Assembly: GCA_937930235.1 (NCBI GenBank)
Contig: CALGLJ010000094.1
Coordinates: forward strand, 1 to 63,438
Length of the DNA stretch: 63,438 nucleotides
From: an uncultured Verrucomicrobiales bacterium
Lineage (GTDB): Bacteria > Verrucomicrobiota > Verrucomicrobiia > Verrucomicrobiales > Akkermansiaceae
Reading direction: 5' to 3'
Shown in pieces: positions 1-7,967 of the stretch. The notes beneath the pieces were generated by a model that had not been told where the DNA came from, ran no database searches, and saw only the letters and a program-made list of their open reading frames with translations. The position numbers and the translations under genes are program-made. Within the stretch, counting starts at the first letter, position 1; every line of letters begins with the position of its first letter.

Positions 1-96
1 TCCCTTCCCGACATAATAAGCCCGAAGGATCATCTCATCGTTCGCCTGAAGCATCAGGATGCTGATGCAGTAGATGAAAAGCAGGTATTTTGTCAT
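1..96 (-). CDS. N-terminus of a probably secreted protein, truncated by the window edge
   Basis: Reverse complement of 1-96 translates without stops as MTKYLLFIYCISILMLQANDEMILRAYYVGKG..., a signal-peptide-like start; the remainder is off-window. Confidence 0.55.
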   Translation of the reverse strand, partial: MTKYLLFIYCISILMLQANDEMILRAYYVGKG

Positions 97-167
97 AGCC
101 ACCACTCTGGAGAGCGACAACGAGTAGGGTTCTTTTTAAAAAAGCGCTTACTTGCGCTGAAGTTGCC

Positions 168-914
168 TCACTTCTTCATCTTGAAAATGGCGTCATCTAC
201 CTCTTCATTATGTGAAACTTCGGTCACCTTCAGGGTCATCTTAACAGGCCCAGTCGTCAGATGAGCGGTCATAGGATAGAGAACGCCATGAAATTTTTTG
301 TAATCGGTGACGGTGGACTCCATTTTCATAGTGCCATCTGGACCGACCACCAACGAAGCATTTATCTTAGCCAAGAGGTGGGTTGAAGCATCGAAAAAGA
401 ACGTTTTCGGGGTCCCTTCCTTCAACTCGACCTCAATAACATGATAGGTGGTATCGCCTTCCTTCACCTCGGGGAGCACTTTTGCAGAGGCCAGATTATT
501 TAAAGTGTATAGCTCGACACACAGATAAGAGCTTTCCTTGATCTGAGCTAACTCGGCTCCCGCGAGTTTACGCAGCCCCTGAATAGAGTCCTTGGCCCAA
601 CCTTCTTTGCCATCATAGCCTTGCTCGATGGTCATGATATCGCCCAATTTCATTTTAGAGAAAATTTTGTTGGGCGCTTTCTGAATGATCGTCAGCTCCG
701 AAGTCATTCCTTGTGCGGGGATCTCAACCGTCCCTTTCGCCCGAGTCGTTTTGATCTTTTCTATCGCTTCGCGCCCTCCCAAAGCGGCAATACTTTTTTC
801 AAGAATGGCCGTCGCCTTGGGGTCGATCACCTTCGCTTTGACCGTTTCTTTGGCAAACATGCTGGGCGTGAGCAAAAGAGGAGCGATGACTGATAACAGG
901 AATTGTGGTTTCAT
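168..914 (-). CDS. Secreted LolA/outer-membrane lipoprotein-sorting-like protein
   Basis: 248-aa ORF with signal peptide; GYDGKEGWAKDS and YHVIEVELKEGTPKTFFFDASTHLLAKI pattern typical of LolA-like beta proteins. Confidence 0.6.
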   Translation of the reverse strand: MKPQFLLSVIAPLLLTPSMFAKETVKAKVIDPKATAILEKSIAALGGREAIEKIKTTRAKGTVEIPAQGMTSELTIIQKAPNKIFSKMKLGDIMTIEQGYDGKEGWAKDSIQGLRKLAGAELAQIKESSYLCVELYTLNNLASAKVLPEVKEGDTTYHVIEVELKEGTPKTFFFDASTHLLAKINASLVVGPDGTMKMESTVTDYKKFHGVLYPMTAHLTTGPVKMTLKVTEVSHNEEVDDAIFKMKK

Positions 915-2179
915 TACTTTTTATGCGGTTGAGTTTGAGACTGAATCCAGCGAGTAGCCGCAGCAAGATCTGGATCGTTATTTTCACGAAGAGCCTTCGG
1001 ATCAAAAGATACAATTTCGTCCGGAGTGACTCCTCTACCCTCTAGGGATATTTTTTTACGAGCGGTGATAAAATCACCGATGGCATACTGGAGTGAATCA
1101 CCATTTGGAAGATTCTCCACAATGGAGGGCAGGACCGCAGCCGTCGTCGGACGACCAAAGAGACGCGCCCGCCCAGCTTCTTGTAAGCCAGCCGCAAATA
1201 TTTCCGAAGTCGAAGCGCTAAAAGAATCAATAAGCACCGCGACGGGGCCAAGATATGCTCCTTTTTGGGGAAAGGCGTGAAAGGGCAAATTCCCCTGCGG
1301 ATTGATCATATCTCCCAGATCAAGATCCTCATCAATGAGTAATCCGGTGAGTCCGGTCGCCATGATCACCATTCCTCCAGGGTTCCCACGAAGGTCAATG
1401 ATGAGACCCCGCGCACCCTTCTTCTGAGCTCGGAAAACCGCCTCCCGTATCTGCGGCATGAGCGAAGGTAAAAAAATGTTGAAGCGCATCAGGCGGATCG
1501 AGTCTTCTCTTTCCGAAAGCGCACGCTCTTCAAAATCAAGCTCTTGCGATCCAAGATTCAGCGCATTTCCCGAACGCTTTCCTTGATAATATCCAGGAGA
1601 AAAATCAAAAGGCTCCGCGACGCCCGCAATATGTATGGTGGTCTTGCCATCTTCGGGAAAGATCATCTCTACTCGAATTTCCTCAAGAGCCTTATATTTA
1701 AAAAAATTACTCCGGTCCTTCTCGAAGGAATGACGGTCAAAGACCTGACTCATCGCCTCATTTTCAATCTTTACGATCTCCATTCCCGCTTTGAGGCCAG
1801 CCTTTGATGCAGGCGAGTTTTCTGCAACTCGGTAAATCCAGAGGCGACGGTCTTTGGATCTGATTTTTAGTCCCAGATAGTTTCCAGTGGATCGTTTTTG
1901 TTGAAAATTTCTGACTCCGGTGACCGCAAAGTGACTTCGTCCCAATTCTCCCAACATGGCATTGAGCACGGACCGCAGCTCCTCATTATTTTTTGTCTGA
2001 GCGACCTTCTCGTGATACTCCTCTTTTGTTTTTTTCCAATCCACGCCTCCGAACGTGCGGTCATAAAAAGATTCATCCACCTTACTCCATACGGTCGTGA
2101 ATACCTCATGCGCTAAATCGACGCGATAAGGCTTTGCCTGAAGAGTGGTCAATCCGACGAAACTCAACAAGCATCCCAA
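914..2179 (-). CDS. S41 family peptidase (PDZ + tail-specific protease domain)
   Basis: PDZ-like NSPASKAGLKAGMEIVKIE; ARGLIIDLRGNPGG and DSFSASTSEIFAAGLQEAGRARLFGRPTTAAVLPS motifs. Confidence 0.88.
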   Translation of the reverse strand: MGCLLSFVGLTTLQAKPYRVDLAHEVFTTVWSKVDESFYDRTFGGVDWKKTKEEYHEKVAQTKNNEELRSVLNAMLGELGRSHFAVTGVRNFQQKRSTGNYLGLKIRSKDRRLWIYRVAENSPASKAGLKAGMEIVKIENEAMSQVFDRHSFEKDRSNFFKYKALEEIRVEMIFPEDGKTTIHIAGVAEPFDFSPGYYQGKRSGNALNLGSQELDFEERALSEREDSIRLMRFNIFLPSLMPQIREAVFRAQKKGARGLIIDLRGNPGGMVIMATGLTGLLIDEDLDLGDMINPQGNLPFHAFPQKGAYLGPVAVLIDSFSASTSEIFAAGLQEAGRARLFGRPTTAAVLPSIVENLPNGDSLQYAIGDFITARKKISLEGRGVTPDEIVSFDPKALRENNDPDLAAATRWIQSQTQPHKK

Positions 2180-2313
2180 ATGAAGTAATGGCCAAGTAAT
2201 GATGTTGATAAATTATCTCATATTTTTCAAACTCACATAGTTTTTTCACTTTTTTTTCGTAGCCTGAACATTTTTATATTTGGTATCGCCTATTGTGAAA
2301 TTGCTTTTGTCCT

Positions 2314-2961
2314 ATGCCCCCTAACTCTCAAAACCGCCGCCAATTCCTCTTCAAGCTCTCTCTCATCACTCTTGCTGCTGGAGCGGGAAAATGGGTTTGG
2401 GATCAAGATGATCTGGGCAATCGAATCAAAGCTCGTTTACCAAAGCTGGGGAATCTCGATGAGTGGTCGCCCGCAACAAAACAGGAGAAAATTCAGGGAA
2501 AGCGTTCTTATCAAAGAAAGACCATTCTCCCCCATGAAAAGAACTACGAGGAATTCATCGCGAAGCTCAAGCTACGCTACATTTCACCTCACGAAGTCAT
2601 CTCGGCGCATCGACGGGAACGGAGCGGGGTGAAAAACTCACTGCCGCCGCGAACACTCTGGAATCGCATCAAGCTCCCACTCCAGATGGCAGATACTCTG
2701 CGCTCCCGATTAGGTTGCCGCCTAGAATATATCGCCTCCGCCTATCGCTCACCTGCTTATAATGCAAAATGCCCAGGCGCGGCAACTCAGTCTTATCACA
2801 TGAAGAACTGTGCGCTCGATCTTGTCTTTGACTGCGCTCCTGAAGAAGCGATGCGTGAAGCCAAAAAAATGAGACGAGAGGGCCTTTTTAAAGGTGGATT
2901 AGGGCTTTATCGCACTTTTATTCACATCGACACTCGGGGTCGAAACGCAACTTGGGGATAA
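2314..2961 (+). CDS. D-Ala-D-Ala carboxypeptidase-like protein (peptidase M15A family)
   Basis: SAYRSPAYNAKCPGAATQSYHMKNCALDLVFD ... HIDTRGRNATWG motifs; Arg-containing N-terminal export signal. Confidence 0.75.
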   Translation: MPPNSQNRRQFLFKLSLITLAAGAGKWVWDQDDLGNRIKARLPKLGNLDEWSPATKQEKIQGKRSYQRKTILPHEKNYEEFIAKLKLRYISPHEVISAHRRERSGVKNSLPPRTLWNRIKLPLQMADTLRSRLGCRLEYIASAYRSPAYNAKCPGAATQSYHMKNCALDLVFDCAPEEAMREAKKMRREGLFKGGLGLYRTFIHIDTRGRNATWG

Positions 2962-3001
2962 ATCGGCAGCCCCGCACGCGCTCTTTGTTTACGGTACAAG
3001 G

Positions 3002-3030
3002 AAAGAGCCCCCCCCAGAGAGGAGCTCTTT
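3002..3030. terminator. Possible stem-loop downstream of the M15 peptidase gene
   Basis: AAAGAGC ... GCTCTTT inverted repeat (7-bp stem) with no clear U-tract. Confidence 0.35.
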
Positions 3031-3176
3031 CGCACACACATACACATAAATTAACAAATTTACAGTTTCGTTAAGTTACATGCATAGTTACTGCACGTGT
3101 TATACCAATCTTTCACAGATTTTATTTATTTTTTACGAGCGCGAATTCCATGAGGCCCCAAAGCCCCTCTTTCACC

Positions 3177-5111
3177 CTATTTTAACTCCGCTAGCTCCTC
3201 CATAAACCCTGCAGAGAGAATGGGAAAACGGCACCAAGTCTTAGGATCCAGATTCTGATCATCAACGTGAAAACTCGGAGCATATCGCTCTCTTTTCCAT
3301 TGATTTCGACACCAAAGGCGGAAAAATTTCAACACCCACTGCGACATTTGGGAGCGGTCATACTCAGGGTGGGTCAATTTGACTGAGTCAAAAACTTCCA
3401 AAGGTGACTTTTTGTCGCGAATCGCAGCTCGCTCAATGGCATCTAATACCGGATATGGCATGAGATCTCCCTCATCAGTTTGATTTTCAGCCTGCGGTCG
3501 TAGCTCAGCCGTTGGCTGTTGCTCATTGATCAAACTGAGGGCTGGAATCGGCCCACTTTCTGGCAAACCCGTTTTTTCCAACCAGAGAAGCCACGACCTC
3601 AAGAAGGCTTTATCAATCCCTGCGATAGGACTGAGACCACCACAGGTATCTCCATCCATCGTGGCATATCCGACCGCCGCCTCGGAGCGATTACTCGTGG
3701 CGAGTAAGAGTGCCCCACGGAGATTCGCCATCATCCAAACGCCCGGCGCTCGAACCCGGGCCTGAATGTTCTGACGAGTCAGGTCATCTTTCTCCCAAGT
3801 CAGTTGCCTCTCCAACACGGTCTCAATCCGGCTTTCATAACCTTCTACCAAATCATCGACCTCCCACTCCGCATGATCGGCTCCGATCGCTTCAGCGATT
3901 GCTCGCGCAGCATTCCTCGTCACTTCCCCACTATTCTGAGTTCCTTGATACACGGTGAAGAGAAGTGACTTCATCCATAAGTCCTTCTCTTCCGGTAAAT
4001 CTAAATACCCCAGACGATTTCGTAATTTTTTCTCGCCAAGTTCCTCAAGCGCAAGATCTAACATGATCTTTGCTAGACATGAGACCGCCGCGGAGTCCGC
4101 CCCACCACTCAAGGAAACGATAAAGCCACGGGACCAGCTTTTCCGTAAGTAGTCGAAGTAAGCCAAAGCCATGGCCCGAGCAAATTCTTCTTCCTTCGAC
4201 ATTGGCGGAACTGAATCTTGACCATCCCATCGAGTGACCTCCGGCCAGTCAAAAAATACCTCTACTTCATTCCACCCCTCTACATCCACTTCTCGACTCA
4301 CCGTGCGAGCTTGGTGCAGACGGTTTCGCTGGAGATCCACTGATTTCACAGCCAAAGTCGTTTCTTCAAATGACAGTCGCCGCCCTTCACTGACGATCTT
4401 ACCAGCGGAAGCAATCAGTCCTCCGCCATCGTAAATTGCCCGACCAGCTTCATTCCCCAATAAATTGGCATACACATAGACGACTCCAAAAGCACGTGAG
4501 CCTTCGATCACGAATTGTTCACGCACTTCCTGCTTTCCAAAGGCAAAATGACTCGCGCTCGGATTCAAAATCACATCCACTCCGCTGCCTGAAAAACTTC
4601 TCCCGGGACGATCGGCCACCCATGCATCTTCACAGATCTCCAGCCCGATCCGCACTCCTCCGATATGAAAAATGAGATCCCCTAACGGCATCCCATTCTC
4701 CTCGACAACAACGCCTTCCGGCCAAGCGCGGAACCACCGAGGTTCGTAATGAAGCCCATCGCCTGCCAGATTCTGCTTTGCTACCAACCCTGTAATTTCA
4801 CCATCAACAAGAACTGCCACACAATTATACACTGCATTTTTCAGCCAGACCGGAAGGCCGACTGCCACCACCATTCCGCGCGTTTCCGGGGTGATTTCAA
4901 GGAGGCTTTGCCAAGCGCGGCGCCCTAGATCTTCCGAAAGGAACTGATCCTCACAGCCATAACCCGTGATGCAAAGTTCCGGTAAACACAGCACGGAAGC
5001 ACCTTCTTCACGCGCATGATGAATACATTCTAAAATGCGCCGACGGTTTCCCGCCCAATCCATTGGGATCTGATTCAGGCATCCCGCTGCCACTCGAATG
5101 CTGCTCGCCAT
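3177..5111 (-). CDS. nadE: Glutamine-dependent NAD+ synthetase
   Basis: N-terminal nitrilase/glutaminase domain (LCLPELCITGYGCED) and C-terminal NAD synthase domain (SLSGGADSAA, TSNRSEAAVGYATMDGDTCGGLSPIAGIDK). Confidence 0.95.
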   Translation of the reverse strand: MASSIRVAAGCLNQIPMDWAGNRRRILECIHHAREEGASVLCLPELCITGYGCEDQFLSEDLGRRAWQSLLEITPETRGMVVAVGLPVWLKNAVYNCVAVLVDGEITGLVAKQNLAGDGLHYEPRWFRAWPEGVVVEENGMPLGDLIFHIGGVRIGLEICEDAWVADRPGRSFSGSGVDVILNPSASHFAFGKQEVREQFVIEGSRAFGVVYVYANLLGNEAGRAIYDGGGLIASAGKIVSEGRRLSFEETTLAVKSVDLQRNRLHQARTVSREVDVEGWNEVEVFFDWPEVTRWDGQDSVPPMSKEEEFARAMALAYFDYLRKSWSRGFIVSLSGGADSAAVSCLAKIMLDLALEELGEKKLRNRLGYLDLPEEKDLWMKSLLFTVYQGTQNSGEVTRNAARAIAEAIGADHAEWEVDDLVEGYESRIETVLERQLTWEKDDLTRQNIQARVRAPGVWMMANLRGALLLATSNRSEAAVGYATMDGDTCGGLSPIAGIDKAFLRSWLLWLEKTGLPESGPIPALSLINEQQPTAELRPQAENQTDEGDLMPYPVLDAIERAAIRDKKSPLEVFDSVKLTHPEYDRSQMSQWVLKFFRLWCRNQWKRERYAPSFHVDDQNLDPKTWCRFPILSAGFMEELAELK

Positions 5112-5155
5112 GCCAGTAGCTTAGCAAAGCCACCCCGTGTGGCGAATTCTTAATC

Positions 5156-5848
5156 TTACCACGAGTAGATGATTGGCCAAGCCACGGAGCGAACACGGCC
5201 TCTCCGAGAGTGATCTTCACTCTCCTCAATCGCTTTTGCGACGCCGTTTTCGAATTCCACCTGCGTCTTTGATTTTTCCTCCTTCGTAGTATTCACCAGT
5301 TTTCGGTAAACAGCTCCCGTGTGTGGATCACGAATGTTTGCGTAATGTTTGACCGTCTCGTAAACGATGAATTCCCAGGTATCGGACGTTCCTTCGGCTG
5401 TGCGGCGCGTTTTAGTCTTCGTCGGTAAGCCGAGAGACCGTTCAACCTCGTCAATGGTCATTCCAATCGCCACCTCATGATTCTCAATGAGATCACGCAC
5501 AATCAGTTGGCGTTTGTAGATTTTTTTAAAATCCTCAATGAAATTGGGATTTTTAGAAGTCAATGCTTGCGGACTGACCCAGCCAGAAACCCCTTCCCCA
5601 TTGGTGCGAGTGCCGCGCACTTGAAATGCACGCTCATTGAAGCCGACGAGTTCAACTTTTGTATTCAATTTCAGACGACCCCGTTTTTCTTTCCCCGCTT
5701 TGGACGCAAAAACATTCAATGACTTCACGACTTCCAATTTAATCCCTTCAGGAGCGAATTCTTCCGTATAAACAACGGTAGGATCTTGATTAAGGAGCGA
5801 CGCTGTCGCCAGATTAGCCAGAGAAAACAGGACGAATAATAGTTTCAT
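5156..5848 (-). CDS. Secreted SH3-like domain protein of unknown function
   Basis: Signal peptide followed by SH3-like segment (KLNTKVELVGFNERAFQVRGTRTNGEGVSGWVSPQAL). Confidence 0.55.
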   Translation of the reverse strand: MKLLFVLFSLANLATASLLNQDPTVVYTEEFAPEGIKLEVVKSLNVFASKAGKEKRGRLKLNTKVELVGFNERAFQVRGTRTNGEGVSGWVSPQALTSKNPNFIEDFKKIYKRQLIVRDLIENHEVAIGMTIDEVERSLGLPTKTKTRRTAEGTSDTWEFIVYETVKHYANIRDPHTGAVYRKLVNTTKEEKSKTQVEFENGVAKAIEESEDHSRRGRVRSVAWPIIYSW

Positions 5849-6053
5849 GACATCTATAAACTAAACGATTTTTCGCCAAATGCTAATCAAATTCTGTATT
5901 CTCTCATGAGATATTTTCAATTGGCTCATTCTTGATGAACCGAGAATCAAGACAGACAAACTCACTCTTTGAGGCACACAAAAAGTCACGATAGATTAAG
6001 GATATAAATCAGCTTTGCATTTCCCGCCGAGCATGACTAAACAGTGGTCGATT

Positions 6054-6944
6054 ATGGCTAAACCGGCGTTGGGTAAAGGACTTGCAGCACTCATTAAGAA
6101 CAAAGGAACGGACACCGAACCTGATCCACAGGTCGATCTGCTCCCCGGCGAAAAAATTCACCAAGCACCCATCGCGCAGCTTTTCGCCTCCCCACTCCAA
6201 CCCCGGAAACGTTTTGCAAAAGGTGGCCTTGATGAACTCATGCAGTCCATCAAGGAACTCGGAATCATTCAGCCACTGATCGTTCGCCGCTCCGGTGACA
6301 AGCTGGAACTCATTGCGGGAGAACGACGCTGGCGCGCATCACAACAACTCGGACTGGAAACAGTCCCTGTCATCGAACGGACCGCATCTGATCAGGAAGT
6401 CCTAGAGATGGCACTGATCGAGAACCTTCAACGACAGGACCTCAATCCCATCGAAGAAGCAGCCGGCTATGTCCGACTCGCAAAAGATTTCTCAATGCGG
6501 CAGGACAGTATCGCAGAACGTGTTGGTAAATCACGCGCCTCCGTCGCCAATGCCATGCGCCTCCTCGACCTCCAAGAACCAATCCAACAACATGTCGCAG
6601 ACGGATATCTCACCGTAGGTCATGCCAAGGCGATCCTCGGAGTCAAAGACGCCCAAGAGCAACTCGCTGCCGCCGATCACATTCTGCGGATGAACATGAC
6701 CGTGCGCGCTGCCGAAAAATTCGTGCAGGAGATCAATGCCCCCAAAAAGAAGACGGCAAAAAAGAACAAAAAAACTGTCGAAGCCGATGCGCAGACCCTG
6801 CATTTACAAAATCAACTGCGCAATCACTTCTCCACCCATGTTCAAATCAAACATGGAGAGAAGAAAGGCAAAATCGAACTCGAGTATTATGGTAATGATG
6901 ATCTCGGGCGCCTTTTAGCTCTCTTGGGAGTCAACACAGATTAA
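6054..6944 (+). CDS. parB: ParB/RepB/Spo0J family partition protein
   Basis: MAKPALGKGLAALI start, QPRKRFAKGGLDELMQSIKELGIIQPLIVR, GERRWRASQQLGLETVPVI, HTH LSVGHAKAILG-like and C-terminal dimerisation tail; start chosen at the internal ATG of the 6015 ORF. Confidence 0.95.
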   Translation: MAKPALGKGLAALIKNKGTDTEPDPQVDLLPGEKIHQAPIAQLFASPLQPRKRFAKGGLDELMQSIKELGIIQPLIVRRSGDKLELIAGERRWRASQQLGLETVPVIERTASDQEVLEMALIENLQRQDLNPIEEAAGYVRLAKDFSMRQDSIAERVGKSRASVANAMRLLDLQEPIQQHVADGYLTVGHAKAILGVKDAQEQLAAADHILRMNMTVRAAEKFVQEINAPKKKTAKKNKKTVEADAQTLHLQNQLRNHFSTHVQIKHGEKKGKIELEYYGNDDLGRLLALLGVNTD

Positions 6945-7084
6945 ACAGCTTCGCTGGTATTCTTGCTCGCAAGAACGATTCGATCACCTTCGATCACTTC
7001 CGGCCCATTTTTAGGATACAGAGTTCCTCCATATTCCTGTGCATTTTGGAGAGGACAGGCAGGCAAACCCCGATGGAGGAACTC
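6941..7084 (-). pseudogene. Open tail without a clear start (47 codons), RCK_C/TrkA-C-like by eye
   Basis: Minus-strand translation EFLHRGLPACPLQNAQEYGGTLYPKNGPEVIEGDRIVLASKNTSEAV*; its stop overlaps the parB stop codon. Confidence 0.4.
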
Positions 7085-7158
7085 TTAAATTATCCGATGA
7101 GACAGTAATATCAAATGATCAAATCATCATACAAGCTGATAAAGCTCTAACACCTTAG
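7015..7158 (+). pseudogene. Open tail without a clear start (47 codons), similar to the opposite-strand tail
   Basis: Plus-strand translation DTEFLHIPVHFGEDRQANPDGGTLKLSDETVISNDQIIIQADKALTP*. Confidence 0.35.
7020..7085. repeat. 13-bp perfect inverted repeat AGAGTTCCTCCAT / ATGGAGGAACTCT with 40-nt spacer
   Basis: Arms at 7020-7032 and 7073-7085, read directly. Confidence 0.9.
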
Positions 7159-7228
7159 TCAAAAGAACTATTGTTCAGTTGAAAGGCTCCTCTTGACTGG
7201 CGCAAGCTATGCTCGATGCTCTCGCATG

Positions 7229-7957
7229 ATGAAGTCATCGTATCTCGCTCTTCTGTGGATTCCCATTGTTCTATTATCCTCATGTGTCGAAAGCGAAGAA
7301 GAAATCTGGATTCACGCTAACGGCTCAGGGAAATTAAAAATCTCCCAAGAAATGCCCGCACTCGCACTTTCGGAAGTTGGAGATCCCCAAGCCTATGTCG
7401 ATGTGATCCACGAAATCGATGCCCTCGAAGACAGCGTGAGCATCCAACACCTCACCTATGAGATGGAGGGTTCCAAGCTCGTCTTCCGCTTAGAGGCGAG
7501 CTTTGAAAACATCCTTAAACTAGAAGAGATCGGCACCCGACACACCACACGCTTTCTCACCGCCACCGGAGCTGATCCGGAAAAAATGGCAACCGCCTCC
7601 GGAGAAACAACCGTGAAACTCGATGGCCTCCAGCCCAGTTTTCAGCGTGTGATTGATATCGGCAGCTTAATCCCAGCGCCGGTAAAAAAAATGCCGATCT
7701 TACTTGGGAACGCGTCATCCAGTTTCACCATGCATTTCCCCTCAAAGGTCAAAGAAACCAATGCGCATCAGATCAGTAACGGCGGAAAAACCATTCATTG
7801 GAATTTCTTACTCAAAAATCACCTCGAAGAGCCTATGGTCATGAATGCCACCTCAAGCCTCCCCATTCCTTGGTGGGCTTGGGCTCTTCTGCTAGTGATG
7901 ATCGTGGTAATCATCTTCGCCAGCCGCTGGCTATGGAAACGGTTCTTTGCCAAGTAA
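7229..7957 (+). CDS. Lipoprotein with C-terminal transmembrane helix, unknown function
   Basis: Lipobox LLSSC near the N-terminus; C-terminal WWAWALLLVMIVVIIFASRWLWKR. Confidence 0.65.
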   Translation: MKSSYLALLWIPIVLLSSCVESEEEIWIHANGSGKLKISQEMPALALSEVGDPQAYVDVIHEIDALEDSVSIQHLTYEMEGSKLVFRLEASFENILKLEEIGTRHTTRFLTATGADPEKMATASGETTVKLDGLQPSFQRVIDIGSLIPAPVKKMPILLGNASSSFTMHFPSKVKETNAHQISNGGKTIHWNFLLKNHLEEPMVMNATSSLPIPWWAWALLLVMIVVIIFASRWLWKRFFAK

Positions 7958-7967
7958 CAAAAAAGAA

